Positions 8,101 through 18,167 of a stretch of 20,453 nt of DNA are shown piece by piece. The notes under the pieces are model-generated. The model was not told the origin of the DNA, made no database searches, and saw only the letters and a program-made list of their open reading frames with translations. Position 1 is the stretch's first letter. Each line of letters starts with the position of its first letter. The DNA comes from Neelides folsomi. Lineage: Eukaryota > Arthropoda > Collembola > Neelipleona > Neelidae. The DNA lies in contig JAQGBZ010000677.1 in NCBI GenBank assembly GCA_034687125.1, positions 1 to 20,453 on the forward strand. Direction: 5' to 3'. A program made the translations under genes and the position numbers.

Positions 8101-11100
8101 TTATAAAATTTTGATTCATAAATTGACATTCATTTGGTCCCTTAAGATTTAAATGATCACCCCAAAAGAAATTTGAATTAAATATTTAACTTACTGAAAA
8201 TTCGTTTACCTAAATGTTTATCATTTCCTTGTTTCTCATAAAAGTAATTTCCTTTATGTAAAATAACTTATCTTAAATAAGTGTCATTCCGTTTACATAA
8301 AGTTGTTCATTTAAACATGTCATTTTTGGATAAAAAATATAAAGCGGTGTTCATGAAAATTGTGTGAAGGGCGAGATTTTGAGTTTGAGTGAAGTTGGAA
8401 AAAATTCCTTGGGGAAAATGAATGTTCAATCCCCATTGGAAGCTCTAGGGAAAGTTTAAACTTAATTTACGAGAACTCCACTTCACATTTGAGAGACAAT
8501 TCAACAAGCTCAAATCTTGACGAACAAAATACTAAAATTTAAAATATCGCTTTTATCTCCATTTCTCCATGTAATAATACAAAACTAAAAAATCTCAAAA
8601 ACCATACTAAGACAAAGTATTTCCGATTTTGATTTTTGGCGGGAATTTAATTTATGTATTTTATTGTCTCGGAATATAATATAAGTATTTTATTGTTGCA
8701 TGATATAATTCATTTATTGTCGCAGGATATAATTTTACCTTTTTTCTTTGCTTTTTTAGGTTGGGTTGTTGTCCTTGTTTGAGCGACGGTTGTCGTCGAT
8801 GGGGCGGGAATTTCTGAAACATCAATTACAAATGAAGGGATCAATTTTGAATCAATCAATTGGAAAAGCGTTAAAAAGTTTAATCTTGATTGATTGGAAA
8901 GTGTTGTTGTTGTGATGACAAGTTAAGAAATCCTGAATGTGTATTTCACATCTTTCCCTCTCTATCTCCCTACGTGCTTTTGTTGTAATCGGCGTGTGAG
9001 CTGAGGAGGATTTTCTCCTTTCACAATAGAACAAGAAGCCAAATGAGAAAAATGATTGGTTTCTTCTTTTTATATATAAAGAAACCATCTTGGAACAGAT
9101 CTTCTTTTTCAAACACTAAATAACTATAGCTATAACTCTATAATATTACTATTAACGACCTTAAGATACATTACTTTACTTGTTCTTATATGTTACATCA
9201 TTGGTAGTCAACAGTGACAGATGAATATAAGTGTGAAATATAGTGTGATTGTGTGATACTTATGTAACGGATTAAATTGTATATATAAAATTTTCTCTAC
9301 CTATATGGATAATTTTCTCTGCCTAACCTTATATATATGGTATATTTATACATGATATATATGTAATAGTAAAGTGTTGAGAAAATTGTTTATAAAATGT
9401 AAGGGATTGAGTTGAAAGGTTTGTTGAATGGGGAAAGACAAATGAAATGATAGCGGGTTTCTTAAGCTCCCCTCGACACTCACAATTTCCCGCGTCATCC
9501 CAAATAAAATCATTCCCCTGTCACCTACTTTTCTCTTCATAATGATCAAGAAAGTCAAATTGAATCGATGGAGGAAAATAAATATAAAATTCTTCTTTTT
9601 TTTTATTCCCCAGGAAAATATTCGATTAGAAATAAAAGTTTTTTTATGTCCACTCCTTTCAATTTCCCAGGTCCAAATAATAAAAAAGAAAAGCGGTTGA
9701 TCCGCAGATCATCTTTTTTTTCTTTTACAAGATCACACCTTCAAAGTGTTGGGGAGAAATTGACGGATCAAAAAACTCAAATTACCCGCAAGTCAAAAAA
9801 GGCAGGGAAAAATCATTATTATTGTTTCCCAGGAAGCCCAGGATAATTCAATTCAAAGAATTTGAGACGGAACGAGAAAAGTTTTTAACCATGATTATAG
9901 ATTCCATTTTTAGCCAAACTTATCTTGACCTATATGTCTAAATTATGCGACATACCGAATTACACTAGGTAGATATGTTGGAAAGAATAGGGGAAAAGTC
10001 CAATGGTTATGATGGGACTTTTTTAAAGTTGACTAATGTGAAGTAATGGAGTTGGAAAAGACGGGTGGGTTTTTGAACTCAAATGAGTCAAATGTGTGAA
10101 TTGTTCCACTTGTGCACGGGTGATGATTATTAGATTTCAATAATAAAGAAATTTGGAAAGTCGTGTTTTTTTCCTCACCGTACAACTTGATGTTTCCGTC
10201 CGTGTCGCCTGGAAAGGAAAAAGAAAGGGTTTAAAAGAACTTTTCTCTAATTTGGGTAATAGAAAAAAGAATTTTCTCCTCCCTCCACTCACCGAGAGAA
10301 TTCTTCGCAATGCATCGGAACGACCCAAAGTCAGTTTTTGTCAAATTACGAATTTTCAATCGCATGAAAATCTTGTAAGAAGTGTCCACAAGAAATGACT
10401 CGTATTTTTCACCTATTAATAATAATTAATTCATTTTAATTACATACAGTGCAGTAACCTAGCAACCATTTTTGCATTTTAATTGCCATGACAATAAATG
10501 CTGTTTTTAATAAATTTTATCGAAAAATAACATTATTTATTATTTTATTATGTAAGGATGTTAAATTGTGAATTTATGTAAAATTCGCATTGTGAATAGG
10601 GAAATGAATGGGTTGAGTGAAAGCATATGATTTGGTTGAAAGATTAAATGGAAACGTCGAAGTTGTTTGCTCCTCTTTCCAATTCATTTTAGTGGAAAGC
10701 TGAACAAACAAATTTGGTATCCGAATCTACAAATAATGATTCCTTGTGTGAACAACCGTGAATGAATCACTGAATCACTACACGACTTCTTGAGCCAAAA
10801 CCTCCGTTGATGTTTCTTAATGACAAACCCAAGCCCTCTTTTTAAATTTCTCCTCTCAATTTCCCTTCCCATCGCGCTCAAGTGGAACCAAAGAAATTCA
10901 ATTCCTTATTCACTAAAACAAACATTAAATCTCCATGTTAAACAACTTTACTTGAATTACTATACAAAACCATCAAACATTTTTTAATCAACATCTTAAC
11001 ATATTTGTATTATACATTACTACATATACAGTAATATTCACAAATTGTATGCAAACTATAAAAAAGTAAATAAATTAAAAATAATGTTTTTTCATGTAAA

Positions 11101-14100
11101 TAAATTTCAATCTAAATTTAACAATTCATTTAATTATAAAAGAAATATTTTATTAAAAAGAAATTTGTTTTGTTTTGTTAAAATTATAATAAAATTTATT
11201 TTTATACGATTTACATAATTTGTCATGTTAAATTGGTATGAATTTAAAGGTTATGATAAAAAGTTTCTGAAAGAGGTTTAGAAAGGAGAAAAGGGGTTGG
11301 ACGAAAAGTTTGTCGCCCGAAAAAGTGTTCCGTGTCAAGTAGTCAAAATTCAAGGTGTGTCTTGGGCTTTTGCTCAACTTCCTCTCTCGTCAAGGATTAG
11401 TGTGGGGGCATTGTTCTTATTCTTCTTATATTCTTCCCTTTTAGCACACACCTTCAACACCCGGTTAGTTTCTTATATGAAAACTCCTGATATTTCATCT
11501 CATATACTAATAGTAGTCACCCTATGGAAGTAGTGAAGGAAATGAGGCACAAGTTTGTCCAATTTTTCCCTCTTTTTCCTCCTTCACTTCGTCTTTCCCC
11601 ATCATCATGTCCTCGAGCATTTTGAAACTCACAAGAATTGGGAATTGGAAGAGGAGTCCATGTGTATTACCTTTTTATATATAATATAAGGACTCCTTCA
11701 AACATTATTACAACTTTGACGTTATTCACTTTTTTTTCCAAATTCTCCCTCTTTTATATTCCTAAATTCTGCAGCTCCATTTCTCAATCCGCTTACCATA
11801 ATATCATCTTAAATTCATACACCTGAAATATTGTTAATATTTATGAACATGTATGGATACATAAATTTTGTATTTTTGAATGTATAATATTTTTTTTTCA
11901 TTTATGTATATTTTACAATTATAAAATCAGTATATTAAAATGACATTATTAAAATAATACCATTATTTATTTTAAAACTTTATTGAAATTTATTTACTTG
12001 GAAGCTTAAATGTGTAAATTATTATTTTCAATATATTGTTTTAGAGTAGAATTTATATTTGAATTTAAAAGAATATGAAAATGTATTTTATTTATTTTTG
12101 TTAAAGAGAATTGAATTAGAATTGCGCATTGTGGTATTTGGCCTAAGGGCGGATGTAATGGGTCTACGGAAGCGAACATCTTTTCCAATTGTTCCATCCA
12201 ATATTTTATCCCCAAACTTCCCACACTCAATCTTATTACGGGAACCGGCGGAGTCCCACGATGAATTTTATGCACCCTCCACTCCCTATGGGACGATTCG
12301 CTAAAGATTTCATTAGGGACACCGCAAACACACGGAAATACACGCAGTTTCAATACCAACACCAATCCTTATTCTACGTTTGTTAAAATATTATTTTTTA
12401 CCTTTTCCAAGTGACTTAAAGTCATATGATATTGAATGATTATCATGTGATTGATAGTACTATATATGCACATATCTCTGTAAATCCCATGATATATATT
12501 ATAATAAAACATAAATTCATATGTGGTTTGAACAAAAATTAGAAAGCTTTAAACGGAGGATGCTAAACAAATTAATTATCTTCATCCGCTAATTAAATTA
12601 TAATTAGACCACTGCAAAGGTATAAATACGAGTTGAGTGAGTTCAAACTTTATTCTTGAGAAGTAAGCATTAGAATCCCAACCACGTTTAGAGGAATATA
12701 AATATATCAGTAGATTTAATAAATGTATTTAGAATATTAATATATTTAACTTTTACAATATTGTATGTTTTTTCAATAAATTTTATATGGAAGCTTTTTG
12801 ATACAAAGAAGTATTAGAAATTCTAAATGATAATCATTCGGTAAACAACTCATTACAATATTTTTATTTAGATGCGTTTACCCATGGAAAATGTGGCAAA
12901 TTTAGCGTTTTAACAGAATAAAAATTATTATTATTATACACGGATGTTGGTTAAAATCAATTTGGGATATAGGAGAATTAGTTTCGTTTGTGAGAATTGA
13001 TATTGATAACAAGAGCGAGTTGAACAATCATGATCAAGAGTAAATATTTTTCGTTTCTTAACCATATTTTACTTTTATTTAACATTTGATAACGAAAATG
13101 TTAATAAATATGTTTACAACTCATAGATTTTTCAATGTGGGTCTAAATATTTTATATAAGTTCCAAAAATGGAATAAGGTTTAATTGATTTAATTGAAAT
13201 TATGAAATTTCTGTTAATGAAATGAGAAATGTGAATATTTGATCAAAAGTGGAATAATTGATCGGGGAGAAACAAGGAAAGTAAATTAGAAAGCGATCTT
13301 AATATGCAAATGAATCTAATTCCTGTGACCGATGAGTGATGTGGCTCTTGGCGCGTCTCATCTCAAATTCACAACTCACATAACCAGATTAACTTTATCA
13401 ACCCAATCCCGCTAATTGCTTTCAAACACACCATTAACTAAAGCAAAGATCTCAGACCCATATTCCATTTCATATTCAAACTTCCTATTTCCATTTCTCT
13501 ATTCTAAACACATAGAGGTGGTCTTCTAAATAGTTCTCTCTGTATTGTGTCTAGACTGGAAAGGAAGGCGCGTAATCGGGTAATAGAATCCTTCAATCCT
13601 CCCCTTCCTCCCTCCTTATGTATTTGGATGGGGCGGATAATGCGATATTTATTCAACTTCTCCCTTGTAAATGGAAAGTGGAGGCGTCGAACCTGCGACG
13701 ACACTCCTGTCACACAAATTCACATGTGTCACCCTGTCAACATACCAAATCAATATTCCTAATCTCAAAATCTACACTTACAGAAATTAAACGATCAAAA
13801 AATCATTCTCTTTTTTTACATCAAAACCCCTCAGTTCTAACTTATTTCTAGCATATGACTAAATACTGCGATATCTTAAATCAAATATTTAGATTAAATT
13901 AAATACTGCGACGCTTAAATTAAATATTTAGATAGATTAAACTAAATACTGCCATAGATATAATTAAATACTGCGACAATAAATAATGCTATATCTTACG
14001 TAACATATGGTTTTTCATGTTTTTGTAAAGGAATAAAGGCGGGGAAATAGAAAGAGGAGATAATATGGATCGAGATTGAAGGATTGTTAATATTCTATTG

Positions 14101-15026
14101 TCGAGGACGAGAAACGAAACATGTGTTGAGGGCGAGGAAATCCTTTGAGCTTCTCACTTTCATCTTATTTCTTCCACAACTTGAGGATGTTTTCCCTTTT
14201 GGTGGTAATGAAGAGGATTCGGGGAAGGAGGCGAAAGGGATAATTAAGTGGCGCTAATTAGTTGAGGTTCAAAACCCCTCGTTCTTCGCTTCCACCCGAC
14301 AGACGTATTTTTCATTCGACCCCTCATCAATCACCTATTTGTTCTTTGCCCTCACCATGTCAATCAAATTCTCCTTTTGTTTTCACCCCTTTTCTCCCCT
14401 CATAAATCTCGCCTTTAATTATTACACCCAAAACCCAAACCAGGTGGATTTCCAGTTTCGCATCGTCGTTTTGTGCAATTTTATATCTAATATCCATCCA
14501 ATATGCAATTTTATATCTATCCAATATGAACTATTTTGTATAACATATTTTATATGCAAACTTTCGAATATAAATAGTATACAAATATTTTATAAGACTT
14601 GCCTGATACAATCATATCTCCTTTTTCATTTGTCCAATAGTTGATGGATTTTGGATGAGCTTCCGTTTGGCATTCCAAAGTGACTTCTTGGCCTACGTAG
14701 GCTCCTTCTAGTTGATGAGGAATTGTCATCATTGGTGGAACTAAAACATTTTTGATTATTTAACTTTTATAGACACTTGCCCATTTATATTGGTTTTAAA
14801 AATTTATTAAAGAAATTTTCTCACATTGAACTTTCATTTCGACCCTTTTACTTATTGACGGTGGAATTCCATTAGATGCAATGCAGAGATACGCTAAGAA
14901 AAATAAATATTAATGATGATTTAATGATATTTAAATAAAATAGTTAACGTTCAAATAAAGATTTACCTCCCATATGAAGGCGCGAAACTTTGATAATGTT
15001 GAATACTTCACCGTCAATTACATTCA
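5055..15026 (-). CDS. DIP/lachesin-like GPI-anchored Ig-domain protein, 3' half of gene
   Basis: Seven exons join without a frame break: 15026-14967, 14893-14825, 14740-14603, 10412-10293, 10208-10179, 8813-8739, 5194-5055. All introns are phase 1. The product (about 210 residues here) has the end of Ig2 (GEVFNI..VSRLHMGAYLCIASNG), a linker KVQFPPM, complete Ig3 (Cys in VTLEC, Trp in SINYW, DFGSFRCIAKNSLG), then DTDGNIKLYEIP, a Thr-rich/basic stalk and a hydrophobic C-terminus typical of a GPI signal. This word order is characteristic of insect Dpr-interacting proteins and lachesin: extracellular, three Ig domains, roles in synaptic partner choice and neurite or epithelial adhesion. The signal peptide, Ig1 and first half of Ig2 must lie upstream and were not seen in 15027-20453. 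Which DIP paralogue it is cannot be settled from this part alone. Confidence 0.9.
7061..7126 (-). CDS. Candidate cassette exon of the Ig gene (22 codons)
   Basis: The acceptor is TTATTCTTTACAG and the donor AAAG|GTAAAA, similar to that of the stalk exon. The 66 nt have phase 1 at both ends and add DKNSAINEVVIDLGFDEWGN and NK between stalk and C-terminal exon without breaking the frame. The insert is acidic, in contrast to the basic end of the stalk exon. It sits within a longer open stretch (7020-7415), so openness alone proves little. The support is the pair of good splice sites with matching phases. It may be alternatively spliced or not used. Confidence 0.42.
8656..8736. repeat. Three 27-29 bp tandem repeats abutting a splice donor
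   Basis: Units start at 8656, 8685 and 8712, each with (T)ATTTATTGT, a variable middle and GATATAAT. The third unit reaches to within three bases of the stalk exon, so it includes the first bases of the intron (minus sense). The 14-mer CTGCGACAATAAAT, minus strand of 8712-8725, recurs on the plus strand at 13971-13984. Confidence 0.65.
8739..8813 (-). CDS. Ig gene exon: Thr-rich stalk
   Basis: The acceptor is GATGTTTCAG and the donor AAAG|GTAAAA. The 75 nt complete a Glu codon, then read IPAPSTTTVAQTRTTTQ and PKKAKKK. Proline/threonine-rich sequence after LYEIP is the usual membrane-proximal stalk of DIP/lachesin proteins and is a likely O-glycosylation region. A basic run closes the exon. 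Confidence 0.88.
8814..10178 (-). other. 1.4-kb intron between Ig3 and the stalk exon
   Basis: No gene was recognised. Open frames on both strands around 9346-9846 carry low-complexity Lys/Phe/Ser-rich translations without family motifs. A TA-rich run lies at 9275-9365. Confidence 0.75.
10179..10208 (-). CDS. Ig gene microexon (30 nt): Ig3 G strand
   Basis: Between a strong pyrimidine-rich acceptor (CTTTCTTTTTCCTTTCCAG) and a GTACG|GTGAGG donor lie 30 nt. They complete a glycine codon, encode DTDGNIKLY, and give the first base of the next codon. DIP and lachesin proteins have G(E/D)TDGxI(R/K)LYE at this point, so the microexon is needed for a normal Ig3. It is separated from the preceding exon by only 84 bp. 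Confidence 0.93.
10293..10412 (-). CDS. Ig gene exon: second half of Ig3
   Basis: The acceptor is TATTATTAATAG and the donor CTCG|GTGAGT. The 120 nt read EKYESFLVDTSYKIFMRLK, then IRNLTKTDFGSFRCIAKNSL. They hold the D-x-G-x-(Y/F)-x-C motif with the closing cysteine of Ig3 and the family tail AKNSLG. Phase 1 at both borders fits its neighbours exactly. Confidence 0.94.
10454..10466. promoter_or_regulatory. X-box-like motif (RFX site candidate)
   Basis: GTAACCTAGCAAC fits the RFX X-box form GTNRCC, short spacer, RGYAAC. It is 42 bases upstream (minus sense) of the Ig3 exon acceptor. Function is inferred from the motif only. Confidence 0.35.
10482..10495. promoter_or_regulatory. Second X-box-like imperfect palindrome
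   Basis: ATTGCCATGACAAT is close to the palindromic X-box GTTGCCATGGCAAC and lies 15 bases from the motif at 10454-10466. Paired sites are more suggestive than one, but binding is not shown. Confidence 0.3.
13860..13995. repeat. Tandem repeat built on AAATACTGCGA
   Basis: Copies of AAATACTGC(G/C) start at 13861, 13901, 13944 and 13966, with a decayed copy at 13981. They are interspersed with AAATATTTAGAT words (for example 13884 and 13922). Spacing is about 40-43 bp for the first three and then contracts. It lies in the 4.2-kb intron. Confidence 0.7.
14474..14530. repeat. Short direct duplication near the GC donor
   Basis: TGCAATTTTATATCTA occurs at 14474-14489 and 14504-14519, both followed by TATCCAATA or a close variant. 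It is a local tandem duplication of about 30 bp inside the intron, about 75 bases from the exon. Confidence 0.7.
14597..14602 (-). other. GC-type 5' splice site
   Basis: On the minus strand the exon-intron border is CAG|GCAAGT. The intron starts with GC instead of GT but otherwise matches the donor consensus perfectly, as is typical of the minor GC-AG class. It opens the longest intron resolved in this gene (10413-14602). The correct joining of IVSG to EKYES across it supports the border. Confidence 0.8.
14603..14740 (-). CDS. Ig gene exon: first half of Ig3
   Basis: The acceptor is ATGTTTTAG. The 138 nt read PPMMTIPHQLEGAYVGQEV, then TLECQTEAHPKSINYWTNE, ending GDMIVS plus one base. They include the first Ig3 cysteine and the core tryptophan. 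The donor is the non-canonical CAG|GCAAGT. Reading through the donor would add only a short hydrophobic tail, so splicing is required to complete Ig3. Confidence 0.93.
14825..14893 (-). CDS. Ig gene exon: Ig2 F-G strands
   Basis: The acceptor is TTTTTCTTAG and the donor CAAT|GTGAGA. The 69 nt read YLCIASNGIPPSISKRVEM and KVQ. They hold the second Ig2 cysteine and the family hallmark CIASNG(V/I)PPS(V/I)SKR. The intron before it is 73 bp and the one after it 84 bp, far shorter than the gene's other introns. Confidence 0.93.
14967..15026 (-). CDS. Ig gene exon: Ig2 E-F strands
   Basis: The acceptor is TTTTTTACAG and the donor GGAG|GTAAAT. The 60 nt read in phase 1 as NVIDGEVFNIIKVSRLHMG. The GE.(L/V)xI..VxRxxxG pattern immediately before Y-x-C is standard for the second Ig domain of DIP/lachesin proteins. 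The first codon is completed by an upstream exon ending in one base, which I could not identify with confidence. Confidence 0.9.
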
Positions 15027-15656
15027 CTGTAAAAAATAATTAAACATTTTAATTGACTGGCATTTTATTATTAAGAATTGTATTTTATAATTATTGAGAA
15101 TTGCAAACATCTTAAGTTTAACTTAATTGACAACCAAAATACGGTAGAAATCAAAGTAAATCAAACAAAGTCGTTTTTAATAAAAAATGCCAAAAATTAA
15201 TGAAAGCTTTGACAGAAAGACGTGGGACATTGAGTACATAAATGAACATTTGATCAAGATATACTTTTCATATGGCATGAACCTTTTTTCATGAACAAAA
15301 GAATAGATATGGGGAATAAGAATAAGGGTCTAGGTCTAAAGTAAGTGTGCATTTGGTATATCTAAAAGCCTGAGTTGGCCGCGCATATTGAAGGGCTCAT
15401 TTATCAAAGGCATAAAAGGGTTGAAGTCTCCTTGGATTTCTAAACTTTATATCCCAACGCGCAAAAACAAGGGATTGTTCCGGATCCGGCGGAAAAAGAG
15501 CTAATCGACATAGCGGGTAAAAAGTGTGGGATGGGCAATTGAATTGGCAAGAGGAGGACATTGAGAACGTCATAAAGGAGGAAGCCACTTGATCACTCCA
15601 GAGAAGATGAGAAGGAAAAGGAAACGTCAATCCAAATACTCCTTTTACCTACTTTC

Positions 15657-15720
15657 ACTTAATATATATCAATATACCGAATATACCAAATATATCAATA
15701 TATGGTACTGTATATATCAA
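15657..15720. repeat. AT-rich imperfect tandem (ATATCAATATACC type)
   Basis: Repeated words ATATATCAATATA, GAATATACC, AAATATATCAATATATGG and TATATATCAAC form a degenerate short tandem array. The open frame across it is an artefact of the simple sequence. Confidence 0.6.
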
Positions 15721-16207
15721 CTACTCTCACTTTCATACCAATATAATGATATAATCCACCCCAAAAATTTATTCTATACTTCTTATATAAAATGGACATT
15801 TCCTTTATTGATATAAATACACGGTTACTTAAGTAAGATCAACTTATATAAACTCCCAGAATACGCATAGAGTGAACTCTGTGAATGGGAAGATGATGTG
15901 AAAGTTTTAACGTTGACAGGCGGTTGAGATTTTCCCCCTTCAAATTCCTAACTTGACATTTCTAAATGCACACGCATTTGTATGCTCAAAGTGCATGAAG
16001 GTGAAATCTGGTAAAGTTTCCCTCTCATATTAATTTTAATACCAGACTCTCCCCATTCATCTTAAACATATATTTCTTTCAAAAATGCGTCTAGGAACTT
16101 ACACGCAGTTCAATAGTGATTTATTTACTATATGGAAAATGCTGACTTTTGGCTAACATAACCCAACATGTATAAAATACGTAGCCTTTAGAAAACTAAA
16201 ACATCTG

Positions 16208-16246
16208 AACTATTGAAATAACAGTGTTACTATTATTTCAATAGTT
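16208..16246. repeat. Perfect 14-bp hairpin
   Basis: AACTATTGAAATAA (16208-16221) and TTATTTCAATAGTT (16233-16246) are exact reverse complements separated by 11 nt. AGT and ACT inside the loop can extend the stem after one mismatch. There is no nearby coding sequence. It may be the core of a small inverted-repeat element. Confidence 0.8.
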
Positions 16247-16326
16247 TGACTATATTTGATATTTTGGCATTTGGCTATAAGCTGCCAATAATATCGCGCG
16301 AATTATTAAAAGAACCGGTGTAGTTG

Positions 16327-16343
16327 ATTTGATCAGATCAAAT
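16327..16343. repeat. 17-bp palindrome ATTTGATCAGATCAAAT
   Basis: The 8-bp arms are perfect around one central base. Its purpose is unknown; it may be a protein-binding site or chance in AT-rich DNA. Confidence 0.6.
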
Positions 16344-17749
16344 TGATCTTGGGGTGCGAAAGGGGTGGAAAGTGTCAAAAGGGTGTAAAGTGTGAGAATG
16401 AAAAGTTACCCTGGTTTGACACGGAGATTGTGATTGAAGCTGAGGGTATTTATTGATTAGGGTCGGAAAGAGTGTGAAAGTTTTAATTGAACTTCAGTCA
16501 CGCAACACATGGAATGCGAATGCATAATGATGATAATCATTCCAGAACTTTCCACTCACAGCTTGGGCCACTTCTCCATTATTTATGCAATTTCGAAATT
16601 TCATACTTTGATTCGCCCAAATTCCAATTGAAGAGAGTGTTGAAGGGGAAATCCCCGTACCTGCCCCGTCACATTCAAATAGAGTGGAGGAGAAGTTGAA
16701 ATAAATTGAGAAAACACTTACACCCGCTACCCAAAACATCTCAATCACCCATTTACCTTAAAACTTCCATCAACCCTCAACTTTACTCATTTCCATTCAT
16801 TTATTATCCCTTTCTTTTCTTACTCTCATAAATACCAAACTTTAGTTAAAACAACTCGTATCAAAATCAAAGTTAATTAAATGTATTAACAATACAATTT
16901 AATTAAACGTATTATTAACAATAATTAAAATAGTATTAATGATTAAAAAGTTTAATTTATGCAATATTTTTAAATCACGCGTTTCATTTATTCCTTCGCA
17001 TTTTATAGTCAAGTTAGACAGGAAAAGGCGGAAATTTGAAAACAGGAAGTAATAGAAGCTGAGAGTTGCAAATGTGTTCCATAAGGGGTAAAAGTAAAGT
17101 GAGAAGAATGATGCAAATGAAGAGAGAAATGAGATGTTATGAGAAATTCTCCTTGTGGAGTTCTCCCTTAATGCAGACAATCATTCCTTAGGAAATTACG
17201 CCAGATAACGTTTTTTCCTCGGGTTGTGTTCCATGTGGGGTGTATTTGGGCTCACTGGGTGTTCCTGGGATTGGAGCATGAATTTACATACATGTGATCC
17301 CCCGAGAAATCAAGATGTGTTGTGGAGATTCGGGCATGTGAGACATCTGATCATTTTATGAAAGTAATTCCTCAAGAAGGGCATTTACACTCCTACGGAG
17401 CTCCCCTTTGGCTCAGCGACAAATGCTCTCCGGATCTCTCATGAATAAAAGATAAATAATCATAAGAATCCCCATAAAGTCCTTGGCTCCGTAACAAACA
17501 TCTAAGTTTCCTAAGTAACTACTTCCTTCCTTTTATTCCTCTATTATACCCCGCTTTTTATTGCTCCTTTTTTATATTACACAAAACTGGAAATGAAACC
17601 CATCAATCATTTTTGCATATAGAGAGAATCAAAAATTAAAATCAAAGATACCATTTTTATGTTTTCATTATTTTCATAGAAAATTCCCAAATAGGATTTT
17701 TCACTATTTTAGACTAATGGAATAAACAGTAAATAAACACAAGTATACA

Positions 17750-17773
17750 TATACAGGGTGGTCCAGAGTTTGC
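17750..17773 (+). mobile_element. Solo mariner/Tc1-like terminal repeat
   Basis: TATACAGGGTGGTCCAGAGT is close to the TA-flanked ACAGGGTG(G/T)(C/T)CC ends typical of many mariner elements. I found no opposite end (reverse-complement CACCCTGTA) and no transposase, so this is at most a remnant. Confidence 0.45.
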
Positions 17774-17926
17774 TTCGTACATATGGAACATGACATCGTA
17801 TATTGAATACAAAATCTGTAGTGTATTTTGAAAAAATATGTAATAATGTATGAACTTGTTTATAAAAATTCTATTGGAAAAACATATACATTTAGTAGTT
17901 GAAATACAGAGCCATTATTTGAATTG

Positions 17927-17940
17927 ATTGCCATAGCAAT
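17927..17940. promoter_or_regulatory. Third X-box-like palindrome
   Basis: ATTGCCATAGCAAT is a perfect palindrome in its outer five bases with the CC-AT-AG core of RFX sites. It lies far upstream of the seen exons, in likely intronic DNA. Confidence 0.3.
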
Positions 17941-18167
17941 AATGGAAATGGTTCGAAATGGGGAATTGAAAAAAATAGGAGAAAGTTTTGATGGGGCAAG
18001 ATGAAATGCGTTCGTTTATGACCCCATGATCATTTTCCTCCAAATAATGCCCAGATTGAATGATGTACAATGGGAGTTGTGTGGAGAAGAGGGAAAGGAG
18101 TCGAGTTGTTGAAGACTCCTTTGATAATCCTGGAAAAAGTCATCTCAATAAATGGAGCGTGAAAGAA

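Larger units (their letters stand above)
5195..8738 (-). other. 3.5-kb intron region before the terminal exon
   Basis: Apart from the candidate exon at 7061-7126 and a weaker alternative terminal exon (5886-6019), no gene was recognised. GC-richer islands occur near 5740-6020, 6600-6790 and 7080-7420, separated by AT-rich sequence. The segment 8140-8650 shows nothing of note. Confidence 0.7.
10413..14602 (-). other. 4.2-kb intron splitting Ig3
   Basis: This is a GC-AG intron with no recognisable gene inside on either strand. AT-rich DNA alternates with GC-richer islands near 11290-11420, 12120-12330, 13500-13740 and 14200-14460. Open frames there overlap in several frames and lack known motifs. 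It contains two X-box-like motifs near its 3' end (10454-10495), the tandem repeat at 13860-13995, and a 30-bp direct duplication next to the donor (14474-14530). Confidence 0.75.

Noticed and set aside
7790..8119. 109-codon minus-strand frame with hydrophobic stretches
   Set aside because: It is rich in Phe/Leu/Lys/Ile as expected from A/T-rich sequence. It has no diagnostic motif and sits in an intron.
9568..9846. 92-codon plus-strand frame rich in Lys, Phe and Ser
   Set aside because: It is low complexity with no homologous motif and lies inside an intron of the minus-strand gene.
12006..12386. Three overlapping open frames on both strands, the longest 119 codons
   Set aside because: They overlap each other in different frames, have no family motifs and lie in the Ig3 intron. 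This is a GC-richer island, not a gene.
13504..13851. Overlapping open frames of 69-77 codons on both strands
   Set aside because: They are mutually incompatible frames without motifs and without phase-1 splice borders that would fit the Ig gene.
14339..14644. 101-codon plus-strand frame overlapping an Ig exon
   Set aside because: It is the antisense shadow of the Ig3 exon at 14603-14740 plus a local duplication.
15589..15816. 75-codon Tyr/Ile-rich plus-strand frame
   Set aside because: It is produced by the ATATCAATATACC simple repeat.
16494..16748. Minus-strand frame with LFECDGAG followed by a possible GT donor, considered as the missing Ig2 exon
   Set aside because: The cysteine-to-tryptophan spacing and surrounding residues do not fit an Ig domain, and no WRRED-like motif follows.
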